From: Diogma glabrata
Lineage: Eukaryota; Arthropoda; Insecta; Diptera; Cylindrotomidae
Reading direction: 5' to 3'
Assembly (NCBI GenBank): GCA_963693315.1
Contig: OY856187.1
Span: 170,440-234,439 of the forward strand
Length of the DNA stretch: 64,000 bases
Position 1 is the first letter of the stretch; every line of letters begins with the position of its first letter. Below the pieces are notes generated by a model that worked only from the letters and a program-made list of their open reading frames with translations, was not told where the DNA came from and made no database searches. Position numbers and translations under genes: made by a program. This document shows positions 10,254 to 21,440 of the stretch, piece after piece.

Positions 10254-11880
10254 TCTATAATAATAAAATAAAGTGTTTGTCTGTCTGCGTGCGCTCTCCA
10301 GCGAAATCTGTAGCACACAGGAGTCTGAAATTTTGTCAGGAGAAGGCCATTAACAGGTACTAATGCACCTCGGAGCCGAAATTTTAAAATTTAATTTAGA
10401 TTTTTTATAATTAATAATTTTAATTTTCCTAATGGTTAAATGTATGCCTAAATGTATATTATATTTTATACTTTGAATTTTATTCAACTTTTACTCAGGT
10501 ATCTTTGATCGATTTTTTTTCTGCAAAACAGAATTACCATTCAAATGGAAAATTAAAGTATAATGTGACAAACAAATTCATTTAGATGAAAATTATATAC
10601 ATTTATATATTTATTATATACATACATGATACAATTGTATGTATCCAACACATTACGTTGCAACAAATATTTCTAATTTACAACAAACACGTTGTTGGTT
10701 TGGTGTATATACATATGTAATACATATTTTATTTGGTTTAAATATATGTGATACATGTTCAAAATATAGAAAATTGGAAAATTGAAAAATTCTTTTCCTC
10801 TTTTTAGAAACATTGATGCAGCAAGTTTATGCAATGGAACCTTTGTATTGAAGAAAAGGATTATGAACAATAATATCAGAGCTACAGGTTGAAAGTGTAT
10901 TGCTTATTAAGAAAAATATGCGTCCCCATTAATTTCAAAAACAAACAACCAATGTAGGTTATTTGAAGAAATCGATAAAATATATGCAAATATGTCAACA
11001 AATGAAGTGATTTGACTGGTTTTAGATTAGTATATAAGTCTGGATTTATAAATGATATTATTCTTATTATTATCTTTATATTATACTAAAAATTAGTCTT
11101 ATTATTATGTTTGTCCAAATTTTGTTTTAAAACTCTGGCAGAAATGTCAAAATAAGACGATCGCCATAAATCGACAAAACCCAAAAAACGAAAACCTTCA
11201 CTAAAAATGCTGTCATTCTTAGACCGGTTTTTCGATCAAAATCGTGTTTCGTATCAAACATCTACGCTATGCATATTTAGTCTGCTCTTCAAAGTTTTTT
11301 TTCAGTGACATGGTCCATTACTAATAAAAGCACACAGAGCAGAGCGCATGTAGAGCATTGGAAATAGTTGGTAAAATATATTTGAAAATCTAAATTGACT
11401 TTATTTAAGATCAGCAAATAATCTGGATAGATTGATAAATGAAATTAGTCAACATGAAATGGTACGATAAAACAGTAAATTTTAGTGCGGTGTGCCTATT
11501 TTGTATCGCAAGTATGACGGTTCCAGAGTAAGTCATTGACAACTGTTACACCGAATAAACGAATGTTTTGACGTTCACCTAATTTTTCGCGACACATATT
11601 AAGCCGATTAACGCGAAAAATTGCAAGTGTTTAATTTAAACTCTCCGAAACTCTTTACCAATCACTTTCAAATGTTGACCTTCCTTTCAATTTTCAAACT
11701 ATCTGGATTGATCAGCTAGAGTGCTAATGATCTCTGTTATTCATATTTCCCAAATGAAAAAATTAAAATAGGCTTCTTCTATTCTCATTACGACTCTTTG
11801 AAATTATTCTTACTAATTCAACTAAATCTACGCACACAAACTTTTTTATAGGCGTAGCAACGTACGCCGGGTCCTGCTAG
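10254..11880 (+). mobile_element. Non-autonomous Helitron
   Basis: It lies exactly between A (10253) and T (11881) of family C without a target duplication. The 5' end is TCTATAATAATAAAAT. The 3' end is CTGCTAG, preceded by a hairpin (GGCGTA 11851-11856, loop GCAACG, TACGCC 11863-11868) twelve bases from the end. These are the classical Helitron signs: 5'-TC, 3'-CTAG with a subterminal hairpin, and A/T insertion. No Rep/helicase gene is inside. Confidence 0.93.
11512..11601 (-). repeat. Family C fragment inside the Helitron
   Basis: About 90 bases match the full-length family C copy near 39672-39765 in the same written orientation (GGTTCCAGAGTAAGTCATT and ACCGAATAAACGAATGTTTT). It corresponds to the region after the FADD box (LLGVTVSNDLLW). 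It is diverged by about one base in five. Confidence 0.8.
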
Positions 11881-12449
11881 TTCCAAATATAGGCTTGAAT
11901 TAGCTTTCCAACTGCGTTCATGAGAGTGTTGCGTATATACGCTTTTCAAATTTTAAACTACACGGTGACGGCTTCAATACAATTGTTTTAAACATTTGTC
12001 TTCCAGAAATTACTTTTTTTACAATAGCTTTATACCGGTCCCCCAACAAACGTAACCCAAACTTATTTAATTTACTGACAAAAATTGTAGACGAGATTAG
12101 GGCAAAGTCCCCTAATTGTGAAGTTATCGTTACCGGTGACTTCAACTTCCACAACAAATCATGGTTGGAATTCTCCAAATGACGATGTTGAAAATAGTGG
12201 AAAACTGGCAGAAATTTTTGCCGCGTCTCAGGGCCTATTCCAAATACTAAAACTTTCACTCCCCGTAATGGCGGTGATAATAGTTTTATTTTAGATCTCT
12301 ATCTTACCACAATACCAGATATTACGAGTGTCGATGTCGCTAAAGGTAGTATTCGAAATTCGGATCATTATTTAATTTCATCAGTTATCAAAACTGATTT
12401 ACTTAAAAGTACAGCTCCCAAACCCCATAAAATATTTCTCTACTCAAAA
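11881..12449 (+). pseudogene. Family C copy 1 endonuclease remainder
   Basis: Resumes directly after the Helitron and follows the full-length copy: the region equivalent to residues 92-285, with the GDFN block near 12136-12155 and the SDH block near 12360-12372. Frameshifts occur around 12060-12260, where a deletion removes part of the post-GDFN loop. Not translatable as one protein. Confidence 0.85.
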
Positions 12450-13331
12450 ATGGATAAGAGTGGTCTTCAAATTTTTTTCCATGGTTTCCCTTTCGACCGT
12501 CATTGTTTTTTTACTGACAATGTAAATGTTTCTGCTCAAAACTTTACAGAAACCATCCAATTTGCTATCAATAAATTTGTCCCTTTCTCCAGAGTAAAAC
12601 TCAAACAAAAATATTTGTTTTCGTATGCTGCAAAAACGGCACTTAGAAACAAACGTAGATCATTTAATATTTGGATTCATAACAAAACTTCCACTAATCG
12701 ATCCCAATATCTAAAGGCCAACAAAATATCAAACCAGATTATCTCAAACGAAAAATCTGAAATTGACAGAGCGAAAGCTTCAAAACTTACGTCTATGTCT
12801 ATTTCTGACAAGAGGTTCTACAGTGCCATTAATTCTTTAAATTCTGGTACAAAATCTTCTATTCCCCCTATTATTGATGGTGATTTAATCGTCAATGATC
12901 CCACAAAAAAGGCTAACTTGTTCGCTGAACGCTTTGCTCTGAACTACACTATTTTGGAAAATCCTAAAGAAACACCCCAAATCCAGTCTTCAGGAGTTAA
13001 TATGAATGAACTCCACTTCAAACACAAAATAGTCACTAAACTTTTAAAGGGGTTAAACGTCAACAAAACCTCAGGAATGGACAATATTCCACCCATTATT
13101 TTAAATACCTTTTCTAAAGAACTTGCACCAACTTTGACTAAAATATTCTACCAATCCTACAAATCTGGTATATTTCGCTCGTGCTGGAAGTTGGTAAATG
13201 TCCAGCCCGTCCCCAAAAAGGGACCAAAATCCGATATCTCAAATTATAGGCCAATAGCTTTACTATCGGTCCTATCCAAAGTCTACGAGCATTATATTAA
13301 TACACACATATTTCAAAATTTCTGGAAGTAA
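12450..13331 (+). pseudogene. Family C copy 1 RT, N-terminal part
   Basis: A 293-codon open stretch aligned with residues about 288-580 of the full-length protein. It contains NKTSGMDNIPPIILNTFSKE, the conserved RT entry block, and NVQPVPKKGPKSDISNYRPI. A one- or two-base change at about 13315 shifts the frame before the LDISKAFD block. The internal Met at 12450 is not a true start. Confidence 0.88.
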
Positions 13332-14511
13332 ATCATTTAATATCCGACAGCCAATACGGTTTTCGAAACAAAAGATCAACTACCGATCTATTAAACTATG
13401 TAGCGCATTGTTGGAACAGCATCCTTGATAAAGGTTGTCGCTTTAGACATCTCCAAGGCATTCGATCGAGTTTAGCATGCCAACTTGATCCAGAAGCTCG
13501 TTGCGTATGGTTTTCATCCCAATGTTGTGAAGCTGATTCAAAATTTTCTGTTCAACCGATACATTTCGGTCTCCTTAGACGGATTTTCTTCTGAGTCTAA
13601 ACTAATTAACGCTGGTGTACCTCAAGGCTCAGTATTGTCCCCAACCCTATTTTTGATTTATATCAACGAATTGTTGAAAATCACCAGCAACCCAATAAAT
13701 AGTTTTGTAGATGATCGTACTCTGCACAAGAGCTCCTTCCTTCAAAAGGTAAAATGCACGAACGAATTAATCCCGCCCGGAGAGACGCTGCCATAAACGT
13801 GAATAAAGACCTAAAAAAAAGTCGCCAATTGGGGTGACCAAAGCCTGGTCGATTTCAACTCTACCAAAACACAACTGTTGATTGTTTCCAGAAAAACATT
13901 CGTTTATTGGGTGTCACAGTTTCAAATGACCTACTCTGGAACGATCATGTAATGGCGATGGCAAAAAGCGCAACTAAAAAACTCGGCCTCTTCGGTGAAA
14001 AAATTTTTTCACTCCATACCAATTGCTCCATGTTTTTAAGTCCTATATTCGTCCTTGTGTGGAGTACTGTTGTCAAGTTGGGGTGCTGCTTCTGTTTCCA
14101 TCTTGGTCCTCTTGGACTCTGTTCAAAAGCGGGCTATACGAATTGTGGGTGATCGAGCTTTGACATCAAAGCTTGATTCCCTACAACATCGTCGCCCTGT
14201 TGCTGACCTCGTTGTGTTTTACAAATATCGTCATCAACAGTGCTCAGATGGAATCAGCAGCACCATGCCTCAGACTTATTCTTACCCCCGTCCCACTCGG
14301 CAATCGGCTACCGCAACCAGTCAAACGGTCGAGTTCCTGCGCTGTCATACTAGCAGATCGCAGAAAGATTTCTTTGTCCGAACTGCATACAAATGGAATA
14401 GTTTGCCGGAATCCATAGTCTCAGGTGACTTTAATCCGCAGAGGTTTAAAAAAAGCGTTCATCAACACCTTAGAACGCAAGTTGTTGTGGGACCTAGCCA
14501 GGTCTTAAAAG
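13332..14511 (+). pseudogene. Family C copy 1 RT, C-terminal part, several frames
   Basis: Continues family C with at least four frameshifts. 13332-13484 holds the QYGFRNKRSTTD region and a damaged LDISKAFD block with a deletion near 13435. 13485-13796 holds GVPQGSVLSPTLF and SFVDDRTLH, where the FADD box has become FVDD. 13907-14152 carries LGVTVSNDLLWNDH. 14055-14522 carries LDSVQKRAIRIVGDRALTSK and the C-terminus. A deletion near 13890 removes about 40 codons. Confidence 0.85.
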
Positions 14512-14519
14512 GTATTTAT
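14512..14519 (+). repeat. 8-bp target duplication, left copy
   Basis: GTATTTAT, repeated at 19029-19036. In undisturbed family C copies this octamer occurs once in the 3' untranslated region. Confidence 0.95.
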
Positions 14520-15257
14520 TAGACTGCTTCGTTTCAAAAAAAAATTTTTTTTTCTTAAGTCCTACTTCAAAATTTTGTTAAGAATGATAAAAAAATAATT
14601 CACTGAAAATTTCAGCCCGTAATTCCAATTCTTAGAACTTGCGCAATGCGTTTAAAGTTTTTCCATACAAAATACATGGAGAATTCGTGATTTTATGTTT
14701 GATTATCTATAGTTCGGCAGCACTTAATGCTATGGCGATAGTCATAGGTGGGATTTGTGGATGAGTTCATGGACTTCAAAAATGCTATTGCTCACTTTTT
14801 TGTGACTCTCTTATTTTGACGGGGATGTCTCTCAAAATAATTTGTTCGCCCAAAATAAAGTTTTTAACCAAAGTTCCATAATTGGTTGGATCTACAACTA
14901 ACATGAACAGAACAATTTTATGGATAATATATTTATTTAGGAAATAAACTTATTTTATTGGGTCATGGGTTGAAAGAACTACAACTTTTGACATTTTTAG
15001 TAAGCTATTATACTTATACCTTTAATTCGTTTTTAATCAATTCAAGTGCAATTCTTTTTATAAATTGATTATAAATTTTATATAAAATTTATAATACTTT
15101 TTATATAATATTTATAAATTTTAATTATTTAGATAATCTTTTATTCTAAAAAGTATAATTAACAGTTAATAAAAAATGCTTATTGATTTCACAAAATAAT
15201 TAATCGAAAAAATCTTTGTTGCAAAACAAATTTTTTAATTAGCTAAAATTATTAAAT

Positions 15258-15822
15258 AATAGTAGTTTAATCAATGAGTGAATAATGAAGTAGTTTATTC
15301 TCAAGCAAAAGTTTAAAATTCGAGCGAGGCACGAGCGAGAATTTTAATTTGCGAGAGAATAAAATTCATTATTCACGAATCGATTACAATACTTTATTCT
15401 CTGACAAAGATTTTATTATAAAAAAGAATTGTGTATTATAAAAAATAAAAACATTTTCTTCATTTAAAACAATAAATCTTTATTGTTTTAATTGATAAAT
15501 CAAATTTCTTAATAAAAAAACCCTGATGATAAAAAACGCCCTTCTCATACAATCAACCAAGTTCAACTAAACGAAATAAGAGAATTACTCAAAATTTGAT
15601 TTTTGAACAAAACTTATCAAAGCAAATGTGATTATAATTTGAAAATAATTTTAATGAAATCAAAATAATTTGACCAATTGGAATGATACCAATTGAATAA
15701 AAGTTTCATTAGGCAATAGGTTAAGTTCATTAGGCTATAGGTTAAAAAACAATACAATAATACATACTATTATTATCGAAAAAACATACAAATAAAGCTG
15801 ATATAATTAAATGGAAGAGAAT
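15258..15822. repeat. 565-bp segment present only in the left arm
   Basis: The right arm runs straight through this point. AATAA on both sides may be a target duplication. The segment begins with an imperfect hairpin (15277-15374) whose loop contains CGAGCGAGGCACGAGCGAG. No coding capacity or TIR is seen. Confidence 0.75.
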
Positions 15823-15829
15823 AAACGCT

Positions 15830-16613
15830 TTATATTTCGCTCTTTTTGCATGACGGGTGGTTTTTTAAGTGATGCTGAGCCACTTTTAAAATCAACTGTT
15901 TTTGCTCTTCATCTTGAGTTAAACATTCATAATGTTTTTCAATTAAAGCTACTCCACGCTCTGCGATATCATTCACAACGGTAAGGTTTTTGAAGAGTTC
16001 TAAACATTTTTTGTAATCATCGTTGGAAAGTCAGGATCAAAATTGAAAATACTCCACGATAAATTGAAGTGTTTAAACATTAAAAGTGAATTTTCATTGA
16101 GGAAATCACTTAAATGTTTTATCGAAAATGAAGCAAACTGTTTTTCATCTAAAAGGAGACGCTTTGCTCCACTAGTATAAGATTTTTTATTTTCTATTGA
16201 ATTTACAATTTTTATTTTTTGTTCACGTGAAACGTTTTCATCGAAGAGTGATAAGCAAGCAAGTTGTTCGTTTAAATACCAAAGATGTCTTGACAACTTC
16301 GCCAGAGCAGCTTTTCCAATCTTTTTATGTGTTACTTTGAAAATCATTAAATTTTTAAGTAAATTCAAATCAGCGTTAGGTGCTCTTATTAGATTTGAAG
16401 CAGTAAATCAGCCTTTAAGGAAAAATAATATCAGAAAGACGCATATTTCCTTAAAATATTAACATCAGAGCTTCTAAGTAAAATTTTTTTTCTAAACATG
16501 TACATCTTCAAACAATATAAGGCCTTTGAAAGCCACCTTGCATGATGCATAGCGCCAGGAGCTTTAAATTTTACGCCATTACTTGGAATACCACCTAAAA
16601 AGATATAGCACAA
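15830..16613 (-). pseudogene. Unidentified transposon protein, fold-back element
   Basis: Three minus-strand frames follow each other. 16431-16613 has PGAMHHARWLSKALYCLKMY. 16000-16431 has TASNLIRAPNADLNLLKNLM, then LSRHLWYLNEQLACLSLFDE. 15830-16006 has NDIAERGVALIEKHYECLTQ and ends at TAA (15830-15832). The series resembles a widespread uncharacterised protein family of arthropods and cnidarians; I cannot name its function. A TGA replaces a probable Trp codon near 16405. The last join needs a -1 shift at A-AAA-AAT (16006-16012). The N-terminal part is absent. Confidence 0.55.
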
Positions 16614-17109
16614 TATTAAAAACTCGCGATAGTCGTTTTTTGGTTGATAATTCTAATGAAAAAAAATTATGTATTTTACACTTTATCATGATTCATGAAT
16701 CAAAATATTATGAATTGTATGTTCTTTATTCTTAATCTTTAGCAATGTTTTTTATTAATTTAATTCATACCTTATGTTGATTTTCTATGCAGCAAAGCTT
16801 ATCATTTTTTGTTTCTATTGTTACGTTTTTCTAAACTTACTTCGAATTGGCCTAACTCACAATTCGATAAACGCAATTCCCAATCTCTTTCTGATTAGTA
16901 AGCAAACACACCAGGTTTTATTAAGTATTCAACACCTTAATTGTTTCACAACAACAGGAAAACAATGCAGCAAACAATATTCCTAGCTAGAATATTCTTT
17001 TAACAGCTTCAGAAACTCAAACGGTTTATTGTAGAAATTTCCAGTAACTCAACGTTCAAAATAATACACAAATTATTTCTACTCAAAAACACTTATAACT
17101 TTATTCACT

Positions 17110-17338
17110 AATTTAAAGATCACTTTTATAATTTTAACTTCACAATCGCAGGTTTAAAATAAACTAATTTAAAGATCACTTTTATAATTTTCACTTTACT
17201 ATCGCAGGTTTAAAATAAAACTAATATAAAGATCACTTTTATAATTTTCACTTTACTATCGCAGGTTTAAAATAAAACTAATTTAAAGATCACTTTTATA
17301 ATTTTCACTTTACTATCGCAGGTTTAAAATAAAACTAA
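17110..17338 (+). repeat. 57-bp tandem repeat, four copies
   Basis: The unit contains AAAGATCACTTTTATAATTT and ATCGCAGGTTTAAAATAAA. Copies 2-4 are nearly identical and copy 1 is slightly diverged. It lies in the unique centre of the fold-back transposon. Confidence 0.92.
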
Positions 17339-17842
17339 TTAAAATCTACAAGAAGTAATTTCCTTATATACATTCTGCCTAATCTCTAGAAATTTCGCGG
17401 TCACTTTTTAGAAACCTTGAGAAAATGTTAGAATATTCGATTATTTTACGTTACGTTGATTTAATTCATAAAATAAAATCATTTGTTTTATGTAGACCTT
17501 ATTTCTAAGAATATGTACAACAACAGCAATATTCATTTCATTCAATTGTTGTGTTTTGTTGATTTTATTTTCCTGGAAGTGACCGTAATCGTCTAGATTA
17601 TTCTGTAATCGTAACACTATTATAAAATGTTTTACTTTTATATCTTCAATGTCAATATCGTACCTGGATCTATCAATTTTCACCCAATTTTCTTAAAATC
17701 TCTTAAAAATTGGTACATTTGGACATGTTGTAACTGGCCAAGCCACTTGTTCTACATTTCTGAGAATTATTTGAAAAAGATGGTGACGACATGGAAGATT
17801 TACAAAGATATACAGATATTTACAAAAATAAACAAAGATATA

Positions 17843-18290
17843 CGAACAACTTGCTTGCTTATCACTCTTCGATGAAAACGTTTCACGTGAACAAAAAATA
17901 AAAATTGTAAATTCAATGGAAAATAATAATTCTTATACTAGTGGAGCAAAGCGTCTCCTTTGAGATGAAAAACAGTTTGCTTCATTTTCGACAAAAAATT
18001 TAAGTGGTTTCCTCAATGAAAATTCACTTTTAATGTTTAAACACTTCAATTTAACGTGGAGCATTTTCAATTTAAATCCTGACTTTCCAACGATGATTAC
18101 AAAAAATGTTTAGAACTCTTCAAAAACCTTAGCGTTGTGAATGATATCGCAGAGCGTGGAGTAGCTTTAATTGAAAAACATTATGAATGTTTAACTCAAG
18201 ATGAAGAGAAAAAACAGTTGATTTTAAAAGTGGTTCAGCATCACTTAAAAAACAACCCGTCATGCAAAAAGAGCGAATTATAAAGCGTTT
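17843..18290 (+). pseudogene. Inverted second copy of the fold-back gene end
   Basis: The right arm repeats the last ~180 codons of the minus-strand gene on the plus strand, starting at the codons for CLSLFDEN near 17850. It has a TGA inside the RLL-DEKQ segment near 17960 and the same A-AAA-AAT frame break (18101-18107). It ends in KKSEL and a stop near 18283. It lacks the upstream part, so it cannot encode a complete protein. Confidence 0.7.
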
Positions 18291-19028
18291 ATTTAATAAT
18301 TTTAGCTAATTAAAAAATTTGTTTTGCAACAAAGATTTTTTCGATTAATTATTTTGTGAAATCAATAAGCATTTTTTATTAACTGTTAGTTATACTTTTT
18401 AGAATAAAAGATTATCTAAATAATTAAAATTTATAAATATTATATAAAAAGTATTATAAATTTTATATAAAATTTATAATCAATTTATAAAAAGAATTGC
18501 ACTTGAATTGATTAAAAACGAATTAAAGGTATAAGTATAATAGCTTACTAAAAATGTCAAAAGTTGTAGTTCTTTCAACCCATGACCCAATAAAATAAGT
18601 TTATTTCCTAAATAAATATATTATCCATAAAATTGTTCTGTTCATGTTAGTTGTAGATCCAACCAATTATGGAACTTTGGTTAAAAACTTTATTTTGGGC
18701 GAACAAATTATTTTGAGAGACATCCCTGTCAAAATAAGAGAGTCACAAAAAAGTGAGCAATAGCATTTTTGAAGTCCATGAACTCATCCACAAATCCCAC
18801 CTATGACTATCGCCATAGCATTAAGTGCTGCCGAACTATAGATAATCAAACATAAAATCACGAATTCTCCATGTATTTTGTATGGAAAAACTTTAAACGC
18901 ATTGCGCAAGTTCTAAGAATTGGAATTACAGGCTGAAATTTTCAGTGAATTATTTTTTTATCATTCTTAACAAAATTTTGAAGTAGGACTTTAGAAAAAA
19001 AAATTTTTTTTTGAAACGAAGTAGTCTA

Positions 19029-19092
19029 GTATTTATGTGTTGTGACACATATTCTAAACCCTATAACACAACACTTTTTATTTAAAAAAAAA
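19029..19092 (+). other. Family C copy 1, 3' end after the insertion
   Basis: Begins with the second GTATTTAT and continues as the family C 3' terminus (TGTTGTGACACATATTC, CACAACAC) to an A-tract. Confidence 0.93.
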
Positions 19093-19480
19093 ATAATCAT
19101 TTTGAAACTATTGGTTTTGAAAATCTGAGCGATGGACATTATTGATTTTAGGGATAGTAACTCCTCATTTTTTGAATATCATTTTTAGTTTTGAATATGA
19201 CTTTTCACTGAAAAAAAAAATAATGAAAATTAATTTTGAACGAGATTTTTGAAAGTTGAATTTACTCAAATTGTATATTTTAGGGTTCCGTTTTTTATAA
19301 CGAACCCTATTGGTGAAAGTAAAATGTGTTTTTCGCGTTATATCGATTATCTCGTAAACTATAAATGTTATGGACCTGAAATTTGAGATGCGTATAAAAC
19401 TAATCTGGCCACTCAAGATGGGGGATACAAATATAAATAAAGTGGTTTTCGTTTGTTTTACAGTCCTACGATGTGAGACT
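19093..19480. other. AT-rich DNA without recognisable genes
   Basis: Only short frames without family resemblance. It includes an AGGGTTCCGTTTTTTATAAC-type word (about 19281-19300), a motif I associate with dispersed insect repeats. Confidence 0.4.
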
Positions 19481-19489
19481 TTTGAGAAA

Positions 19490-20350
19490 ATATGTTTTTT
19501 ATAAACAAGTAGGGTATCATTTGAAAGGGTGGGCTCCACTTCAGTATTACTTCAAAATTTATTTTAGAATTTTACACCCCACCATTTTTTGTATAATTTT
19601 GAATAATGGCGCTTTCTTCATGTTTTCTCGTTCCTCGATTAGCTCCGAACCTAATTGATCGAGAAAGTTAAAATGTATTTAAATTTTAAAAAGATAGAAA
19701 AATTAGTAAGTTTTTAATTCAAAATATAAAAAATTGTCACATACTCATAATTATATATATTGAGGTGGTGGAAATGAGAAGGGGTAATAATACCATTTAA
19801 AACCTGGTCAAGTGGGGTGTCATTTGAAAGTGCACCTAATTTAAGGAACATTGCAATTTGTTTAGAAATTTTTGGTGTACAGTTTTTGAGTTGTAATAAA
19901 AAAGTGCGACTTTCAGACCGTACCCTGCCCCTCCCCCTAGGTTTCGACGCTGATTGACAGATAAATTTGAAAAAATTCACAGAGGCAGGAAAATCGGTAA
20001 ATTTTAAATGAAAATTATAGCGAAGTCTTAAATAATTATATTTCTGTGTGTTTAGGGGACGGGGGTGGAGAGGGTAAGAAAACCTTTTTAAACCTAAGCG
20101 AGTGGGGTGTCATTTGAAAGAGCATCTAATTTAGACTACATTGCATTTTTTTTTAGAATTTTGCAATGTACAGTTTTTGAGCTATTGTCAAAAAAGTGCA
20201 ACTTTCAGATCGTTCCCCTCACTACGTTTCGATGCTGATTGACAGAAAAAATTCTCAGACAGGAAATTTGGCAAATTTTGAACGAAAATTATATCGATGT
20301 CTGAAATAATTATATTTCTGTGTTTTTAGGGGATGGGAGTGAGGAGGGAA
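19490..20350 (+). repeat. Three tandem copies of a ~300-bp repeat
   Basis: The anchor GTGGGGTGTCATTTGAAAG occurs at 19812 and 20102 and, as GTAGGGTATCATTTGAAAG, at 19509. The last two units also share CAGTTTTTGAG, GATTGACAGA and AATAATTATATTTCTGTGT. Periods are 303 and 290 bp. The first unit is the most diverged. Confidence 0.88.
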
Positions 20351-20355
20351 TTTTC

Positions 20356-21440
20356 ACCAATTGACGCCCACTAAACCGAACTTCCCACAAGAAGCTTTTG
20401 TACTTTCGTCCCAAAGGGATGGCATCCGTAAGGCAGATCCAACTGATCCTAGACTTCCGGGCCTGGATAAGGAAATTATTAAGTTAGTAATGCAACATAA
20501 ACGTAACGAATGGAGAGATCTAGTGAGTAACTCAAACTTCTGCACAAGTAAAAGTCTGTGGCAGGTGATTAAGGGTTTAACTCATCCGCGTCAAACCGGC
20601 AACAACCGCATGATCTCCTTCGATGATATCCCAACCGAAAACCACAGGAAATACGCAACAAAATTTAACACACAGTTTACAGAAAAGCAAAGTAAACATG
20701 AAAAGGAAACTAGGTCAGTATTAAGACATCAGCACAAACTTAATACTGAAAATTTCGAAGGATATTATTTTTTCCGAAGAAGTGGTTGAAAATGCAATAA
20801 AGAAAGCCAAACCATCTAAAGCGATTGGTCCCGACGGCATCTCAGCCATCATGCTCAAACACATTGGATCCAAAGGACTGAACTTTCTCACTACCATACT
20901 CAACACATCTCTAAATACGCTCCAGATACCAAATATCTGAAAAACAGCCAGCCTGAAGAAATGGGAGAATCTTATAGACCGATCTCCATCCTCATCGTTT
21001 GCAAAATTGATTGAACCACTGCTGCTACCTCGGTTAACTGGATGTTGCGAATTGGCGTCACATCAACATGACTTTAGGAAAGCACATAGTACAACCACCG
21101 CTCTTCACAGAATCCAAAACCAAATCAGCGATGGTCTAATAAACCGGAAACAACCCTGTGCTAGAACAATTTTAGTTGCACTTGACTTTATCAAAAGCTT
21201 TTGACAGTGTCACACGCTGCACTACTGAATTATATATTTAAAACTAATCTTCCAGTTTTAATAAAGCGGTGGTTGTGCAACTACCTAAGAGACCGACAAA
21301 CATACGTTGAGTTCTGTAACTCTAAATCTAAGATGAGAGTGCTCAGACATGGAGTTCAACAAGGTGAAATTCTCTAACCTTCATTATTCAACCTTTACCT
21401 AAGTAGTTTACCGGCACCACCGGAATGAATAATCCTCACG
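20356..21440 (+). pseudogene. Family A RT relic
   Basis: Frame 20361-20789 repeats the EN-RT linker seen at 3022-4008. After a frameshift come KPSKAIGPDGISAIMLKHIG (20811-20870), QHDFRKAHSTTTALHRIQNQ (21067-21130), LVALDFIKSF near 21170-21205 (a frameshifted version of the LDLSKAFD block with the first catalytic Asp), and MRVLRHGVQQGEIL with a stop near 21375. All canonical RT blocks up to the palm Asp-Asp are recognisable, but none lie in one frame. Confidence 0.82.

Larger units (their letters stand above)
14520..19028. mobile_element. Fold-back DNA transposon with 8-bp TSD
   Basis: A 4509-bp insertion into the family C 3' untranslated region. The tips are TAGACTGCTTCGTTTC and its near-exact complement. 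The left arm (14520-16270) pairs with the right arm (17843-19028) over 1186 bases. The left arm also holds 565 extra bases (about 15258-15822). The 8-bp TSD fits hAT, P or Merlin-type elements, but the superfamily is not established. The coding relic on the minus strand reaches into the left arm, so the 3' end of the gene is present twice in inverted orientation. Confidence 0.93.
9480..19092 (+). mobile_element. Family C non-LTR retrotransposon copy 1, interrupted twice
   Basis: It follows the full-length minus-strand copy (39020-42656) from the 5' tip GGGATCGATTTTGATCG to the 3' A-tract at 19084-19092. A Helitron (10254-11880) splits the endonuclease region. A fold-back DNA transposon (14520-19028) splits the 3' untranslated region. 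The coding region is decayed by frameshifts and small deletions, so this is an older copy than 36160-38011 and 39020-42656. Confidence 0.92.
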
